Notes: generated from the letters alone by a model not told the origin. A DNA stretch of 64,000 nucleotides from Stappia sp. MMSF_3263 (GCF_030733745.1 NZ_JASHIK010000023.1:1-64000), one strand, 5' to 3'; counted from the stretch's first letter, positions 28,977 to 37,218 are shown. Translations and numbers: made by a program.

Positions 28977-29816
28977 ATGCCGCAATCCACCCCCCTTACG
29001 GACGCAACCCCTCTGGCGCGCCATGATCCCGTGTGGGATCGCCTGCGCGAGGAAGCGGAGGCGATGGTCCGGTGCGAACCGGCGCTCGCGTCCTTCGCCT
29101 ACGAGACCGTGCTCAACCATGACCGCCTCGAGGAGGCGGTGGTGCATCGGCTGGCCGACCGGCTCGGCCATGTCGTCGTGTCGCCGTCGCTGATCCGCCA
29201 GACCTATCTGGAGGCGCTTGTCGACAGCCGCGAGATCGCCGAGGCGTTTCGGGTCGATCTCGTCGCCGTCTACGACCGCGATCCTGCCTGCACCCGGTTC
29301 CTCGAGCCGCTGCTCTACTTCAAGGGGTTCCACGCCCTGCAGACCCACCGGCTGGCCAACTGGCTGTGGCGACGCGGGCGCAAGGATTTCGCCCTCTACC
29401 TGCAGAGCCGCTCCTCGGAGACCTTCCAGGTCGACATTCATCCGGCGGTTCCCGTCGGGGTGGGCGTGTTCATGGACCACGCCACCGGCATCGTGGTCGG
29501 CGCCACCGCCCAGATCGGCGACAATGTCTCGATCCTGCAGAACGTGACGCTGGGCGGCACGGGCAAGGAGGAGGGCGACCGGCACCCCAAGATCCGCAAC
29601 GGGGTTCTCGTGGGCGCGGGGGCCAAGGTGCTCGGCAATATCGAGATCGGCCATTGCTCGAAGATCGCCTCGGGCTCTGTGGTGCTGACAGACGTGCCGG
29701 CCAACTCGACCGTCGCCGGCGTGCCGGCGCGCGTGGTCGGGGCGGCGGGGTGCGCCGAGCCGTCGCGCACGATGAACCAGTTGCTGGCCTCGGACGAGGG
29801 CGGCGCCGCCGGCTGA
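28977..29816 (+). CDS. cysE: Serine O-acetyltransferase
   Basis: A 279-residue enzyme that acetylates L-serine with acetyl-CoA to give O-acetylserine, the first step of cysteine synthesis. The N-terminal all-helical domain (about 15-150) is followed by the left-handed beta-helix of hexapeptide repeats. Catalytic and binding motifs include QTHRLANWLWRRGRKDFAL, DIHPAVPVGVGVFMDHATG (catalytic His/Asp) and NVTLGGTGKEEGDRHPKI near residue 185-200. The start follows an AAGGAGG ribosome-binding site 5 bp upstream. The C-terminal tail that normally docks with cysteine synthase (ending Ile) is not obvious here (ends DEGGAAG). Confidence 0.96.
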   Translation: MPQSTPLTDATPLARHDPVWDRLREEAEAMVRCEPALASFAYETVLNHDRLEEAVVHRLADRLGHVVVSPSLIRQTYLEALVDSREIAEAFRVDLVAVYDRDPACTRFLEPLLYFKGFHALQTHRLANWLWRRGRKDFALYLQSRSSETFQVDIHPAVPVGVGVFMDHATGIVVGATAQIGDNVSILQNVTLGGTGKEEGDRHPKIRNGVLVGAGAKVLGNIEIGHCSKIASGSVVLTDVPANSTVAGVPARVVGAAGCAEPSRTMNQLLASDEGGAAG

Positions 29817-30086
29817 GCGGCCCGCAATTGCCGGTTTTCGCCATGGCTTGGGGAAAAGAAGCGCCTTTTCCCTTGGTTCGCGCGCGTGATTGTGTAGGGT
29901 CCAGCTTCACGGATGCCAGCCTTGCCGCCCCTCCGGCGGGCTGGTCCGGTGTCGGCTTTACTCGGCCGCCGTTCCGTTTCGCGTTCGCGAACGGGGCGGT
30001 CCCGCCCGCCGCCGACCGGGACAATCCGAAACCGCATCGAAGAAGAACCGTCCCCCAAGCGTGACGGTCGCCGAAAGGAGCCTTTC

Positions 30087-30305
30087 GTGAAGCCTGACGA
30101 GATCCGCAAGCTCGAAGCCTACCTCCAGAAGAAATTCGAGCTGCAGAAGCTTGTCGTCCGGGCGCGGCCGAAGAAGGACGATTCCGCCGAGGTCTATATC
30201 GGCGACGAGTTCATCGGGGTCATCTACCGCGACGACGACGATGACGACGACCTGAGCTGGAACTTCCAGATGGCCATCCTGTCCTACGATATCGACGAGG
30301 GCTGA
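30087..30305 (+). CDS. DUF3126 family protein
   Basis: A 72-residue conserved alphaproteobacterial protein of unknown function (DUF3126). The visible core is KPDEIRKLEAYLQKKFEL, EVYIGDEFIGVIYRDD, a run of seven Asp, and SWNFQMAILSYDIDEG. The compact beta-rich profile suggests a small globular cytoplasmic protein. The start is GTG at 30087, preceded by GAAAGGAG at 6 bp. A strong rho-independent terminator follows at 30364-30396. It stands as a single-gene unit downstream of cysE. Confidence 0.9.
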   Translation: MKPDEIRKLEAYLQKKFELQKLVVRARPKKDDSAEVYIGDEFIGVIYRDDDDDDDLSWNFQMAILSYDIDEG

Positions 30306-30363
30306 GCGCCTGACGAAAGGCCTTCCGTCCGTGACGGGAGCGCCACCCGAACATGGAACGAGA

Positions 30364-30396
30364 ACGGGCGACGCGGCAGCGGGCGCCCGTTTTTTT
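30364..30396 (+). terminator. Rho-independent terminator after DUF3126 gene
   Basis: ACGGGCG (30364-30370) pairs with CGCCCGT (30384-30390), followed by a run of seven T (30390-30396). Textbook intrinsic terminator on the plus strand. Confidence 0.85.
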
Positions 30397-30427
30397 GCGT
30401 GAACAGCAGGGAACGTGCGTGCCCGCC

Positions 30428-31153
30428 TCAGGAAGCGGCTTCGGGCCTCAGCTCGGCGATCAGGCTTGTCACCGCGGCATCCATGCCGCGCCAGTGCTCG
30501 AGCAGCGCCTGACGGAAGCGGTAGGTGACGAAGAGGCCCGGGGCGACGCGAATGCTTCGCTCGCAATTGGCGGCAAGGGCGGCATCGCGCGGGGTGAAGC
30601 AGCGCGCGGCGAAGAGCGTGCCTGCCTCGGCGCGGTGGGCGACGAAACCGGTGCCGCTTTCCGCATCTCCCGGCAGGGGCAACAGGGCAAGGCCCGCCGG
30701 GCCGGGCAGCGGGTCGCCTGAGGCCAGCGACATCCACACGCGTTCGAGGCGCTCGCTGGTGTTCATCTCCGGCAGCGCTCCGGTGGCGGTGGCGCCGATC
30801 AGCATGACCGGTGAACGGTCGCCGGAATCCGCGAAGAGGCGGGCGTTGAATTCACTGTAGCCGTCCATGGACGGCCAGAGCACCGCCAGGCTGAGACGCT
30901 CGACGGGGCCGCCGGCAATGCGCTCCTCGACCCGGCGCATCAGATTTGCGGGAACCTTGAGGCTGATGGAACCGAGCTGTACGGGCACCCGGTCGGCGCT
31001 TTCGCTCCAGCCCGAGGGCGCGCGGGTGTAGTTCATCCACTTGCCGACCGTGTGCACGACGAGGGCGGTGCCGGCAAGCGCCAGAGCCAGAACCATCGGG
31101 GTGAAGTGCCGGGCGCGCATTCCCGTTCCGCTCGGCAGGGTCAGCGGCATCAT
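30428..31153 (-). CDS. Conserved membrane-anchored hypothetical protein
   Basis: A 241-residue protein not recognised as a known family. One N-terminal hydrophobic segment (VLALALAGTALVVHTVG, about residues 20-36) would anchor it in the inner membrane, with the rest, including SLAVLWPSMDGYSEF and RFRQALLEHWRG, facing the periplasm. It may be a lineage-specific Rhizobiales protein. The first ATG gives MMPLTLPSG; an internal ATG 11 codons on is a possible start. It is convergent with DUF3126, sharing its terminator region. Confidence 0.7.
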   Translation of the reverse strand: MMPLTLPSGTGMRARHFTPMVLALALAGTALVVHTVGKWMNYTRAPSGWSESADRVPVQLGSISLKVPANLMRRVEERIAGGPVERLSLAVLWPSMDGYSEFNARLFADSGDRSPVMLIGATATGALPEMNTSERLERVWMSLASGDPLPGPAGLALLPLPGDAESGTGFVAHRAEAGTLFAARCFTPRDAALAANCERSIRVAPGLFVTYRFRQALLEHWRGMDAAVTSLIAELRPEAAS

Positions 31154-31355
31154 CCGCGCGCCCCTGCTTCAGGACCGGTGTCCCGGCGGCTCGCCTTGCT
31201 GTCCCGTCGCGGGACGGGTGTCCCGTTTTGTCGCGGGACGAGGGGCAGTGCGCTCGCCATTTTATGGTTACCAGTCCGTTAATGGGGTTGCGGAAACGGC
31301 ATGCAATTTGCTGGAACAGAACCCGAGTTCAAGTTTAAGGTTCCCAGAACATTGG

Positions 31356-31370
31356 TTAACGGGGGGTTAA
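31356..31370. promoter_or_regulatory. TTAA-N7-TTAA (CtrA-type) box before small membrane protein
   Basis: TTAACGGGGGGTTAA lies 8 bp before the ATG of the small membrane protein gene. Half-sites are exactly 7 bp apart, the CtrA consensus. At this position a bound protein would block initiation, so repression is the simpler reading. Confidence 0.55.
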
Positions 31371-31377
31371 CGGCATC

Positions 31378-31695
31378 ATGAGCGAACTGGCACTGGCTGC
31401 CTATCTCGGTTGCGCGGGCTTTGTGATTTCCGGAATCACCGGCAGTTTCTATCAGTTGGTGACGGGTGAACCCTTGCGGTTCAATATTTCGGTCGAGACC
31501 TGGATCAAGGGCGTCATGTCCTGCGTCCTGTGTGTTTTCGCCGGGCCTTTCATCATCATGCGCAATGCGATTCGCGGACGGCGTATCGAGCAGCGGCCGC
31601 TTGGCTGGCTTGTCGCGTCCTCCACCATTGCCGGCATGTGGAGCCTGTGCTCCGGCGTGATGGTGGTGCATTTCATGCTCGTGGTGATGCTGTAG
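31378..31695 (+). CDS. Small conserved membrane protein
   Basis: A 105-residue protein with about three predicted membrane helices (residues about 4-30, 40-60, 78-102). It has no recognised domain, but it resembles short conserved Rhizobiales membrane proteins of unknown function. [19 protein letters not shown] segment joins helices 1 and 2. The ATG is close to a TTAA-N7-TTAA box and has no strong ribosome-binding site. It lies between a divergent anchored hypothetical and the gamma carbonic anhydrase gene. Confidence 0.75.
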   Translation: MSELALAAYLGCAGFVISGITGSFYQLVTGEPLRFNISVETWIKGVMSCVLCVFAGPFIIMRNAIRGRRIEQRPLGWLVASSTIAGMWSLCSGVMVVHFMLVVML

Positions 31696-31790
31696 ACTGG
31701 CGATCCGCGAGCCGGAGTGACGCCGGCTCGCATGTTGTCCGGCCATTGCCGCCGGCACCTCCCGTGTCCGACCAAACGCGAGTTCCCGCC

Positions 31791-32324
31791 ATGACGATCT
31801 ACCGCCTCGACGACCGTATCCCCGTGACACCGGCTGACGGCGACTTCTGGATCGCGCCGGACGCGGCGGTGATCGGCAGCGTGATCCTGGAACAGGCGGC
31901 GAGCGTGTGGTTCGGCGCAACCCTGCGCGGCGACAACGAGACGATCACCATCGGGGCAGGCTCCAACGTGCAGGACGGCTGCGTGCTGCATACCGACATG
32001 GGCTTTCCGCTCGACATCGGGCGCAACTGCACCATCGGCCACAAGGCGATCCTGCATGGCTGCACGATCGGCGAGAACAGCCTTGTCGGCATGGGAGCGA
32101 CGGTGCTGAACGGCGCCAGGATCGGCCGCAACTGCATTGTCGGGGCGAATGCGCTGGTTGCCGAGGGCAAGGAGATCCCGGACAATTCCCTGGTCGTGGG
32201 GATGCCGGGCCGGGTCGTGCGCACCCTCGACGAGGCGGCGGTGCAAGGCCTGGTCGCCTCGGCCGAGGCCTATGTGCGCAACTGGCGCCGCTTCAAGGCG
32301 GGCCTTGTGCCGGTCGGCGGCTGA
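31791..32324 (+). CDS. Gamma-class carbonic anhydrase / hexapeptide-repeat protein
   Basis: A 177-residue left-handed beta-helix protein. Hexapeptide repeats run from about residue 20 to 140. The three zinc-ligand histidines of the family are in VLHTDMGFP (about 67) and IGHKAILHG (about 84 and 89). Homologs include the PaaY/YrdA group and the CA-like subunits of plant complex I. Carbonic anhydrase activity is not proven for most of these. The ATG at 31791 begins the conserved [14 protein letters not shown]. It is a single gene. Confidence 0.92.
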   Translation: MTIYRLDDRIPVTPADGDFWIAPDAAVIGSVILEQAASVWFGATLRGDNETITIGAGSNVQDGCVLHTDMGFPLDIGRNCTIGHKAILHGCTIGENSLVGMGATVLNGARIGRNCIVGANALVAEGKEIPDNSLVVGMPGRVVRTLDEAAVQGLVASAEAYVRNWRRFKAGLVPVGG

Positions 32325-32341
32325 GCCAACACTCCTTTCGC

Positions 32342-32379
32342 AAAAAAATGGCCGGCCCTCTTTTGACGGAGGACCGGCC
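32342..32379 (-). terminator. Rho-independent terminator on the minus strand
   Basis: On the minus strand GGCCGGTCCTCC folds with GAGGGCCGGCC (arms at about 32367-32379 and 32350-32360), then a run of seven T (complement of A run 32342-32348). It would end minus-strand transcripts from the peptidase gene, 207 bp away, and may stabilise the 3' end of the carbonic anhydrase mRNA. Confidence 0.75.
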
Positions 32380-32585
32380 GGGCAACCCGACCCGGCGTGT
32401 GTGGGGGAGGGGGATGGGCCTGGTTGCTTAGGTGTCGGGCGCAAACAATGTCCCGCAAGCCGTCTCCAAGGAGACGGAAGCTTGTCGGGCCCGGCGGAGC
32501 CCGCCGGATCCGGAGTGTCTCTTCAGGCGCGCGGGGACCGCTCTATTTCCTGGTCCCGTTGCGGCCTTTCACGTCGGTCGCCATC

Positions 32586-33215
32586 CTAGTCGGCAAGGCT
32601 GGCGACGGTGCTGGTCCGCCGGTCGGAGATCGCCGCCCATTTCGCCGGGCTCTTCACGGACTGGCGTTTGACGAAGCGGTAGGGCGCGGAATACCAGGGC
32701 AGGACAGCCTCGATCTGATTGTCGAGAATGACGTCGCCCTGATCGGTGCGCACGGTCAGTACCGCGTGGCCGGCATTGTTGGTGTCCTTGACCACGGTGA
32801 TGAGCAGCGCGCTTTTCGGCCAGCCGCGCCGAGCCAGCACGCGTTGTTTCTCCAGCACGTATTCTTCGCAGTCGCCGACGCCGTCGCTCGGGTAGGTCCA
32901 GTACTCCTCGACGCCGAACAGTTCGATGTCGGTGACCGGCCTGACACGCTTGTTGACCTCGGCGTTGACGGCAATCAGCTCGTTCCATCGATCGCGGTCG
33001 AGTTTTACCACCACGGCGCCGTCACGGCCGGTCTTGCACTCATCCGGGTTTTCCCGGCAGAAGCCGACATGGCCGACGGGAGCTTTCGCGGCGGCGCCGA
33101 CATCCATGAAACGGCCGGTTCCCTGATCCGCCAACGCGGCATCGGCGGAGAGCATGGCGGCTGCCACGCCCAAGGCCACGGCAATATACTTCAGTTTAGT
33201 TCTTGTGTTCTTCAT
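32586..33215 (-). CDS. Transglutaminase-like cysteine peptidase (BTLCP/LapG-like)
   Basis: A 209-residue exported protein. The signal peptide is MKNTRTKLKYIAVALGVAAA to about residue 30. The Cys-His-Asp triad is clear: SDGVGDCEEYVLEKQ (Cys116), NNAGHAVLTVRT (His150) and ILDNQ (Asp165). The family (DUF920, COG3672) includes LapG, the periplasmic protease that releases adhesin LapA under c-di-GMP control, but many alphaproteobacterial members are of unknown target. ATG 33215 is preceded by GAAGGGATGAAG. No lapA or lapD genes are nearby, although several c-di-GMP genes are in the window. Confidence 0.9.
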   Translation of the reverse strand: MKNTRTKLKYIAVALGVAAAMLSADAALADQGTGRFMDVGAAAKAPVGHVGFCRENPDECKTGRDGAVVVKLDRDRWNELIAVNAEVNKRVRPVTDIELFGVEEYWTYPSDGVGDCEEYVLEKQRVLARRGWPKSALLITVVKDTNNAGHAVLTVRTDQGDVILDNQIEAVLPWYSAPYRFVKRQSVKSPAKWAAISDRRTSTVASLAD

Positions 33216-33340
33216 GTCTTCATCCCTTCCCCAAGGTTGAAGACACAATGGCAGTGCGATTTTTATCCTGATCTAAGGTGCGTTGTTGGATTTGAAGTGA
33301 AATAACCTCAAATAGACATCAAGTTTTATCTTGTTTTTAT

Positions 33341-33368
33341 TTGATATTTATCTTGATTTGAGTAAAAT
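33341..33368 (+). promoter_or_regulatory. Strong sigma-70-type promoter in AT-rich block
   Basis: TTGATA (33341-33346) and TAAAAT (33363-33368) with 16 bp between, pointing to the plus strand with predicted start near 33375. It is followed by a hairpin-rich segment and a T8 run, and not by any known gene. Confidence 0.5.
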
Positions 33369-33374
33369 TTTATC

Positions 33375-33521
33375 GATCCCCGGGGCGGGGGCAAAGAAGC
33401 GCAGAAATGCGCGCTTTCTCGCTCTCGGCCTGGTTTGTCCGAGACAAGGAGAGGAGGGCATCAAGACATGCCGCGGCCTTGATCCGGACGGCCATGCGGA
33501 CCTTGCCGCCGGCTTTTTTTT
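33375..33521 (+). ncRNA. Candidate small RNA with its own promoter and terminator
   Basis: About 147 nt from the predicted start of the TTGATA/TAAAAT promoter to a terminator-like stem (CCGG 33484-33487 with CCGG 33509-33512, inner GGC/GCC) followed by eight T (33514-33521). A second hairpin, GCGC-AGAAAT-GCGC with flanking AAAG/CTTT, is near 33393-33418. No recognisable peptide starts inside it. No named family could be assigned. Expression is inferred only. Confidence 0.38.
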
Positions 33522-33964
33522 GGAGAATTTTTTCAAGAACGAGCGGATTGGGCGGGTTTGGGCGTGCCGGGCAAGGGATCGCCACAAGTCGCGGCTCTAA
33601 AAGCAGACGCGCCGGCTCCGATCCGCCGGCGTCAGGCGGAGCGACAAGAGAGGCGTTCTGACGGGGGAGGTCCCTCGGGGGGCATCCCTGAGGCGGCCGT
33701 TTCCGGCACGGGTTTCGAACAGGACCTCAGGCGCCTGCCGTGAACGTCGTGGAAGCTGGAACACGAAAACCCTGCGGGCCATGCCGGCGGCGCCGGCAAG
33801 ACAGATCACCGGCAAGAAAGGTTACCGGGAAGACACACTACCAGGAAGGCAGGCTAGCGGGGAGACAGGCAAAAATGCACGGCACCGCACGGCAAACTCG
33901 CGCGAGCGCCCTGTCTCTCCGGAAAGGGCCGCCGGGTTTGGCGTTCAGGAGCGCGGTTGGCGTA

Positions 33965-34585
33965 TCAGGAAATGTGCTGTTCGAGCAGGGAGCGGTTCTG
34001 GATATGCGCGAACTCGACGGCAATGCCGTCCTCGGTGTGGCGGACCACACGGGCGCGCATCTTGCCGATTCCGATCGCCAGGCCGATCTCCGGCTTGACG
34101 TCGGTCTTCAGCGAAGCGCCCGACAGGGACACGTCGATGATGCGCGACTTGTAGCTGCGCCCGTCCGGCAGGACGATCTGCGTGAACGGGTTCTTCGGCG
34201 TGAAGCGGTCGTGACGGCGGTCTTCCGGAAGGTTCAGGACGTCGCGGTTGACCAGCCAGGTCAGCACATTGGCGAGCTTGTCGCGCTTGCGCAGCGGCGC
34301 GTTGATGCGAATGGCGAAGCCACCCTCGATCTCGCGCACGACCTCGCCTTCGATACGGCCGATATGGTCGATATAGGCGATGACACGCTCACCGATACGG
34401 GCGCTGACCGGTGCGATCAGCGCGGCACCGCCCGGCGACATGTCGACGATCTGGCACGGATACTCACGACGGTCTTCAAGCATGAAGCGGCCAAGGATGT
34501 TGACCGGGACGCGTGCATGCCGGCGAAGGTCAAGTTGCTTCGCTGCGGCAGCCGTCGTGTATGTGAGTGCCGTGGCGTGCGCCAT
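33965..34585 (-). CDS. Tandem PilZ-domain protein
   Basis: A 206-residue protein with two PilZ-like domains. The first has RRHARVPV (residues 21-28; Arg pair for c-di-GMP) and DMSPGGAAL (about 48-56). The second has HDRFTPKN near residue 124 and DVSLSGASL near residue 150, with the Arg motif weaker. PilZ domains bind c-di-GMP and alter motility or polysaccharide output. This is consistent with the GGDEF proteins elsewhere in the window, but the target is unknown. It is upstream-adjacent to the PAS protein gene, which is also on the minus strand. Confidence 0.88.
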   Translation of the reverse strand: MAHATALTYTTAAAAKQLDLRRHARVPVNILGRFMLEDRREYPCQIVDMSPGGAALIAPVSARIGERVIAYIDHIGRIEGEVVREIEGGFAIRINAPLRKRDKLANVLTWLVNRDVLNLPEDRRHDRFTPKNPFTQIVLPDGRSYKSRIIDVSLSGASLKTDVKPEIGLAIGIGKMRARVVRHTEDGIAVEFAHIQNRSLLEQHIS

Positions 34586-34704
34586 CCGTCATCGACCTTC
34601 CTTGGAGCACAACGGCAGGATATGCCGCGTGAACGCTGCAATTGGGAAGATAGGGGGCGACAGTTAACACTTGGTAAGTGCACCCCGTTTCGGCGGCGTT
34701 CCCG

Positions 34705-35358
34705 TCAAGACTTGCCGCCCTCGATGACTGTCAGGTGCTGTACCTGGCGGGCATTGGCCGCGACCGGCAGCGCGGTTATGGCCTGGATCGCCGAGGAATG
34801 GCGGCCGAGCTGGGGTACGGGGCTGGTGGCGACATTGCCGCGCATGCTGAGGAAGGCGGGGCGCTCGTCCGGCCAGATGAGGCGGACGCTCTTCACGGTC
34901 TGCGAAAGAATCGGATGCATGCCGGCCCAGTACGGCTGCTCGAGCGCGACGCAGGACCCCAGCACCCGGCTGCATCCCTCGCCGGGAATGTGCAGCGGCA
35001 GAAGCAGCATCTCCATGTCGACGCTCTGTTTGCGCTCGGTGTAGCCGCTGACGCCGATCACCGCGGCCGCCGCATCCTCGGTCACGGCGGCAAGCAGCGT
35101 GCCGAGCGCTTCGTGGTCTTCCGGGGACCAGCCGCGCAGGATGTTGCGGTTCTTCAGTTCGCGGCAATGCAGGGCGCACAGGCGCGTGCCTGCAAGACGG
35201 TAACGATAGGTCGCGCGGTCGACCAGTTCCAGGATGAACGTGTCGCCGAGGACGCTGCGGATGCGGCCCGGTTCGATCTCGCTGCGATCGGGAGCGGGGC
35301 GGGTGTCGCGCAGCCCGTCCCAGTACTCGTACAGCCGCTGTGTGACCGGATGTTTCAT
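34705..35358 (-). CDS. PAS_5 (DUF1419-type) domain protein
   Basis: A 217-residue protein whose main body (about 20-170) is the PAS_5 domain, PF07310. It contains VLGDTFILELVDRATYRYRL and TRLCALHCRELKNRNILRG, then a PAS-like core with SGYTERKQSVDMEML and SVRLIWPDERPAFLSMRG. No output domain is fused. PAS domains of this kind are common single-domain proteins in Rhizobiales with unknown ligand. The gene ends 119 bp before the PilZ protein gene starts, so a shared transcript is possible. Confidence 0.85.
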   Translation of the reverse strand: MKHPVTQRLYEYWDGLRDTRPAPDRSEIEPGRIRSVLGDTFILELVDRATYRYRLAGTRLCALHCRELKNRNILRGWSPEDHEALGTLLAAVTEDAAAAVIGVSGYTERKQSVDMEMLLLPLHIPGEGCSRVLGSCVALEQPYWAGMHPILSQTVKSVRLIWPDERPAFLSMRGNVATSPVPQLGRHSSAIQAITALPVAANARQVQHLTVIEGGKS

Positions 35359-35545
35359 CGTGTTCCTCGCCCCCTGGCCGCTTGAGCGGCGTTCTGTGCG
35401 GCCGCGTGCATTTGCGGGACGTCAGCCACCGGACATGTCCGAATTCGGGACATTCGCGGCGGCTTCCGCGTTTCCTGGGGGATACGAAGCAGGCGGCATG
35501 CCAAGCAGTTGAGCGTTTCCGTTAACCTGTCATTAGGGTTAACGA

Positions 35546-35723
35546 AGAGTGGCTGTTGCCGCAGAGGTGGATAACTGCGCAAGATTGGCCAGTTGGTGAA
35601 TACAAGCTTACCTGCACCGTAGCTGGAACTGACCTCGACTTGCCGGGCGGACGCGGAAAGCGCCTTGCCGGCCCCACTTCAAACCGTCCGGATCGCGCCT
35701 GAATGCGCGGCGGACGGTTTTTT
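35546..35723 (+). ncRNA. Candidate small RNA or attenuator leader upstream of rhomboid gene
   Basis: The 3' end is an intrinsic terminator (35682-35723) preceded by another hairpin: GCCGG and GGCG pairing with CGCC and CCGGC around 35642-35672. The nearest plus-strand gene upstream ends beyond 32 kb, so something must start within this intergenic region. The start chosen is approximate, placed just after the GTTAACC/GGTTAAC repeat. If the transcript reads through, it would be the rhomboid leader instead. Confidence 0.35.
35682..35723 (+). terminator. Orphan rho-independent terminator
   Basis: AACCGTCC (35682-35689) pairs with GGACGGTT (35712-35719), with inner pairing GCGC/GCGC, followed by T6 (35718-35723). 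It is strong and oriented plus, but no plus-strand gene lies upstream in the same gap. Confidence 0.75.
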
Positions 35724-35881
35724 CTTGCCCGGCGACACGGCCTTTTGCCGGATCGTGGGCGCGGCCCATCTTGACTGCCCCCCGGATCGGGCCGATGTGA
35801 GCCGGGGCGACATCCGGAATCGGGACAGGTTCCGGCAACCGTTTCGTGCCGACACACAATGCGCAGACGCCAAGGACCCTC

Positions 35882-36655
35882 ATGCTCGATCCCGTGACCA
35901 AGGACGACCCGGAGCGGATGCCGCCGCCGCCGCCACCCGCCGAGCCGATCTTCAACCTCCCGCGCGTGGTCTCGACGCTGGCGATGCTGCTGATCGCGAT
36001 CCATCTCATGGCGACCTACATGCTGTCGCAAGACGGCCGCTTCGAACTGCTGGTGACCTTCGGCTTTCTGCCCTTGCGCTACCTGCCAGATGCCGTTGCC
36101 CAGTACCAGTTGCCCGGCGGCGAGGCCGCGCGGGTGTGGACCTTCCTCACCTATGCGTTCCTGCATGGCGGATGGGGGCATCTCTTTGTCAACGTGATGT
36201 GGATGGCCGTGTTCGGCAGCGCGGTCGCCCGGCGCTTTGGCACGGCGCGCTTTCTGCTCCTGTCGGCGGTGTGCGCCGCCGCCGGCGCAGGGCTGCACCT
36301 TGCGATGCATTTCGGTGAGGTGGTGCCGATGATCGGAGCTTCGGCGGCGATCTCGGGGCAGATGGCGGCGGCGACGCGGTTCGTCTTCCAGCTCGGTGGC
36401 CCGCTCGGCGCCATGCGCCGCACGGATGCCTTCGCCTACCGGGTTCCGGCCAGCGGCGCGCGCGAGTCGCTCTCCAATCCCAAGGTCGCGATGTTCCTGC
36501 TGGTCTGGTTCGGCATCAATCTGCTGTTCGGCATCATCTCCCTGCCGATTGCCGGAGAGGGGGCAAGCATTGCCTGGGAGGCCCATATCGGGGGCTTCGT
36601 CGCCGGTTTCCTGCTCTTTCCGCTGTTCGACCCGGTGCGCCTGCGCCGGACCTGA
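35882..36655 (+). CDS. Rhomboid-family intramembrane serine protease
   Basis: About 257 residues with six or seven membrane segments. The catalytic motif MIGASAAISGQM has Ser near residue 154, and the catalytic His is in AHIGGFVAGFLLFPL near residue 235. WGHLFVNVMWM near residue 100 is the conserved H..N loop. A Pro-rich cytosolic leader (six Pro in a row) precedes the first helix. It cleaves membrane proteins within the bilayer, but its substrate is unknown. The start at ATG 35882 has an AAGGA at 5 bp; GTG 35846 would add 12 residues. Confidence 0.92.
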   Translation: MLDPVTKDDPERMPPPPPPAEPIFNLPRVVSTLAMLLIAIHLMATYMLSQDGRFELLVTFGFLPLRYLPDAVAQYQLPGGEAARVWTFLTYAFLHGGWGHLFVNVMWMAVFGSAVARRFGTARFLLLSAVCAAAGAGLHLAMHFGEVVPMIGASAAISGQMAAATRFVFQLGGPLGAMRRTDAFAYRVPASGARESLSNPKVAMFLLVWFGINLLFGIISLPIAGEGASIAWEAHIGGFVAGFLLFPLFDPVRLRRT

Positions 36656-36769
36656 AGGGGAGGCCCGCAAGCTTTGCCGATTGCGCCGGGGCGCGGATTT
36701 GTCATGATGCCTTAAGGCGGTGGCTCGCAGGGCCGCCGAAGCGATGACAAGCCACCCGGGAGGTACAGG

Positions 36770-37201
36770 ATGACTGTCGCATCTATTCTCAACCAGAAGG
36801 GGCGGGACGTGACGACGGAACGCGCCGAGACGTCGATGCGCGAGATCTGCGCCATCCTGGGAGCGCAGCGCATCGGCGCCATCGTCATCACCGACGCCAA
36901 GGGAAGCATCAACGGCATCATCTCCGAGCGCGACGTGGTGCGCGCCATCTCGCAGGACGGCACCGATGCGCTGGACAAGCCGGTTTCGGCCTACATGACG
37001 GCGCGGGTCGTCACCTGCGACCCGATGGAGACCGTCAACACGGTGATGGCGCGGATGACGGGCGGGCGGTTCCGCCACGTGCCGGTGGTGAAGGACGGCA
37101 AGCTCGACGGGCTGATCTCGATTGGCGATGTGGTCAAGCACCGCATCGCGCAGATCGAGCAGGAAGCCGAGGACATGCGCAACTATATCGCCATGACCTG
37201 A
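36770..37201 (+). CDS. CBS-domain-pair protein
   Basis: A 143-residue protein composed of two CBS motifs, about residues 10-70 and 75-135. They are recognisable by GAIVITDAKGSINGIISERDVVRAI and GGRFRHVPVVKDGKLDGLISIGDVV. CBS pairs bind adenosyl ligands such as AMP, ATP or SAM and regulate partner proteins. Stand-alone pairs like this are widespread in alphaproteobacteria. There is no fused effector. A tandem GC-hairpin structure follows downstream. Confidence 0.9.
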   Translation: MTVASILNQKGRDVTTERAETSMREICAILGAQRIGAIVITDAKGSINGIISERDVVRAISQDGTDALDKPVSAYMTARVVTCDPMETVNTVMARMTGGRFRHVPVVKDGKLDGLISIGDVVKHRIAQIEQEAEDMRNYIAMT

Positions 37202-37218
37202 GTGACGATGATCTGAAG

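Larger units (their letters stand above)
33216..33964. other. 749-bp gene-less region with an AT-rich regulatory block
   Basis: No convincing protein gene. Positions 33240-33370 are strikingly AT-rich. They contain a repeated TTTATCTTG (around 33325 and 33348), an imperfect inverted repeat CTCAAAT...CAAG / CTTGATTTGAG (33307-33362), and a good promoter. A candidate small RNA follows. From 33525 to 33964 the GC-rich DNA holds only featureless frames (for example 33597-33815 minus). Confidence 0.4.
35359..35881. other. 523-bp intergenic region with palindrome and terminator
   Basis: No protein gene supported. It contains an inverted repeat GTTAACC (35521-35527) / GGTTAAC (35537-35543), a stem-rich stretch from 35630 and a strong plus-strand terminator at 35682-35723. 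The terminator has no gene upstream on that strand, so a small RNA or an attenuator for rhomboid is likely. The PAS and rhomboid promoters also lie here. Confidence 0.45.

Noticed and set aside
33331-33360. FNR/ANR-type box (TTGAT-N4-ATCAA) in the AT-rich block
   Set aside because: Only TTGAT-N4-ATCTT is found, so the right half-site fails.
33331-33600. Protein gene on the plus strand inside the AT-rich region
   Set aside because: Starts upstream of the predicted transcript start and has no conserved features; a small RNA explains the promoter and terminator better.
35521-35543. CtrA site in the PAS/rhomboid gap
   Set aside because: The two TTAA cores are 13 bp apart, not 7.
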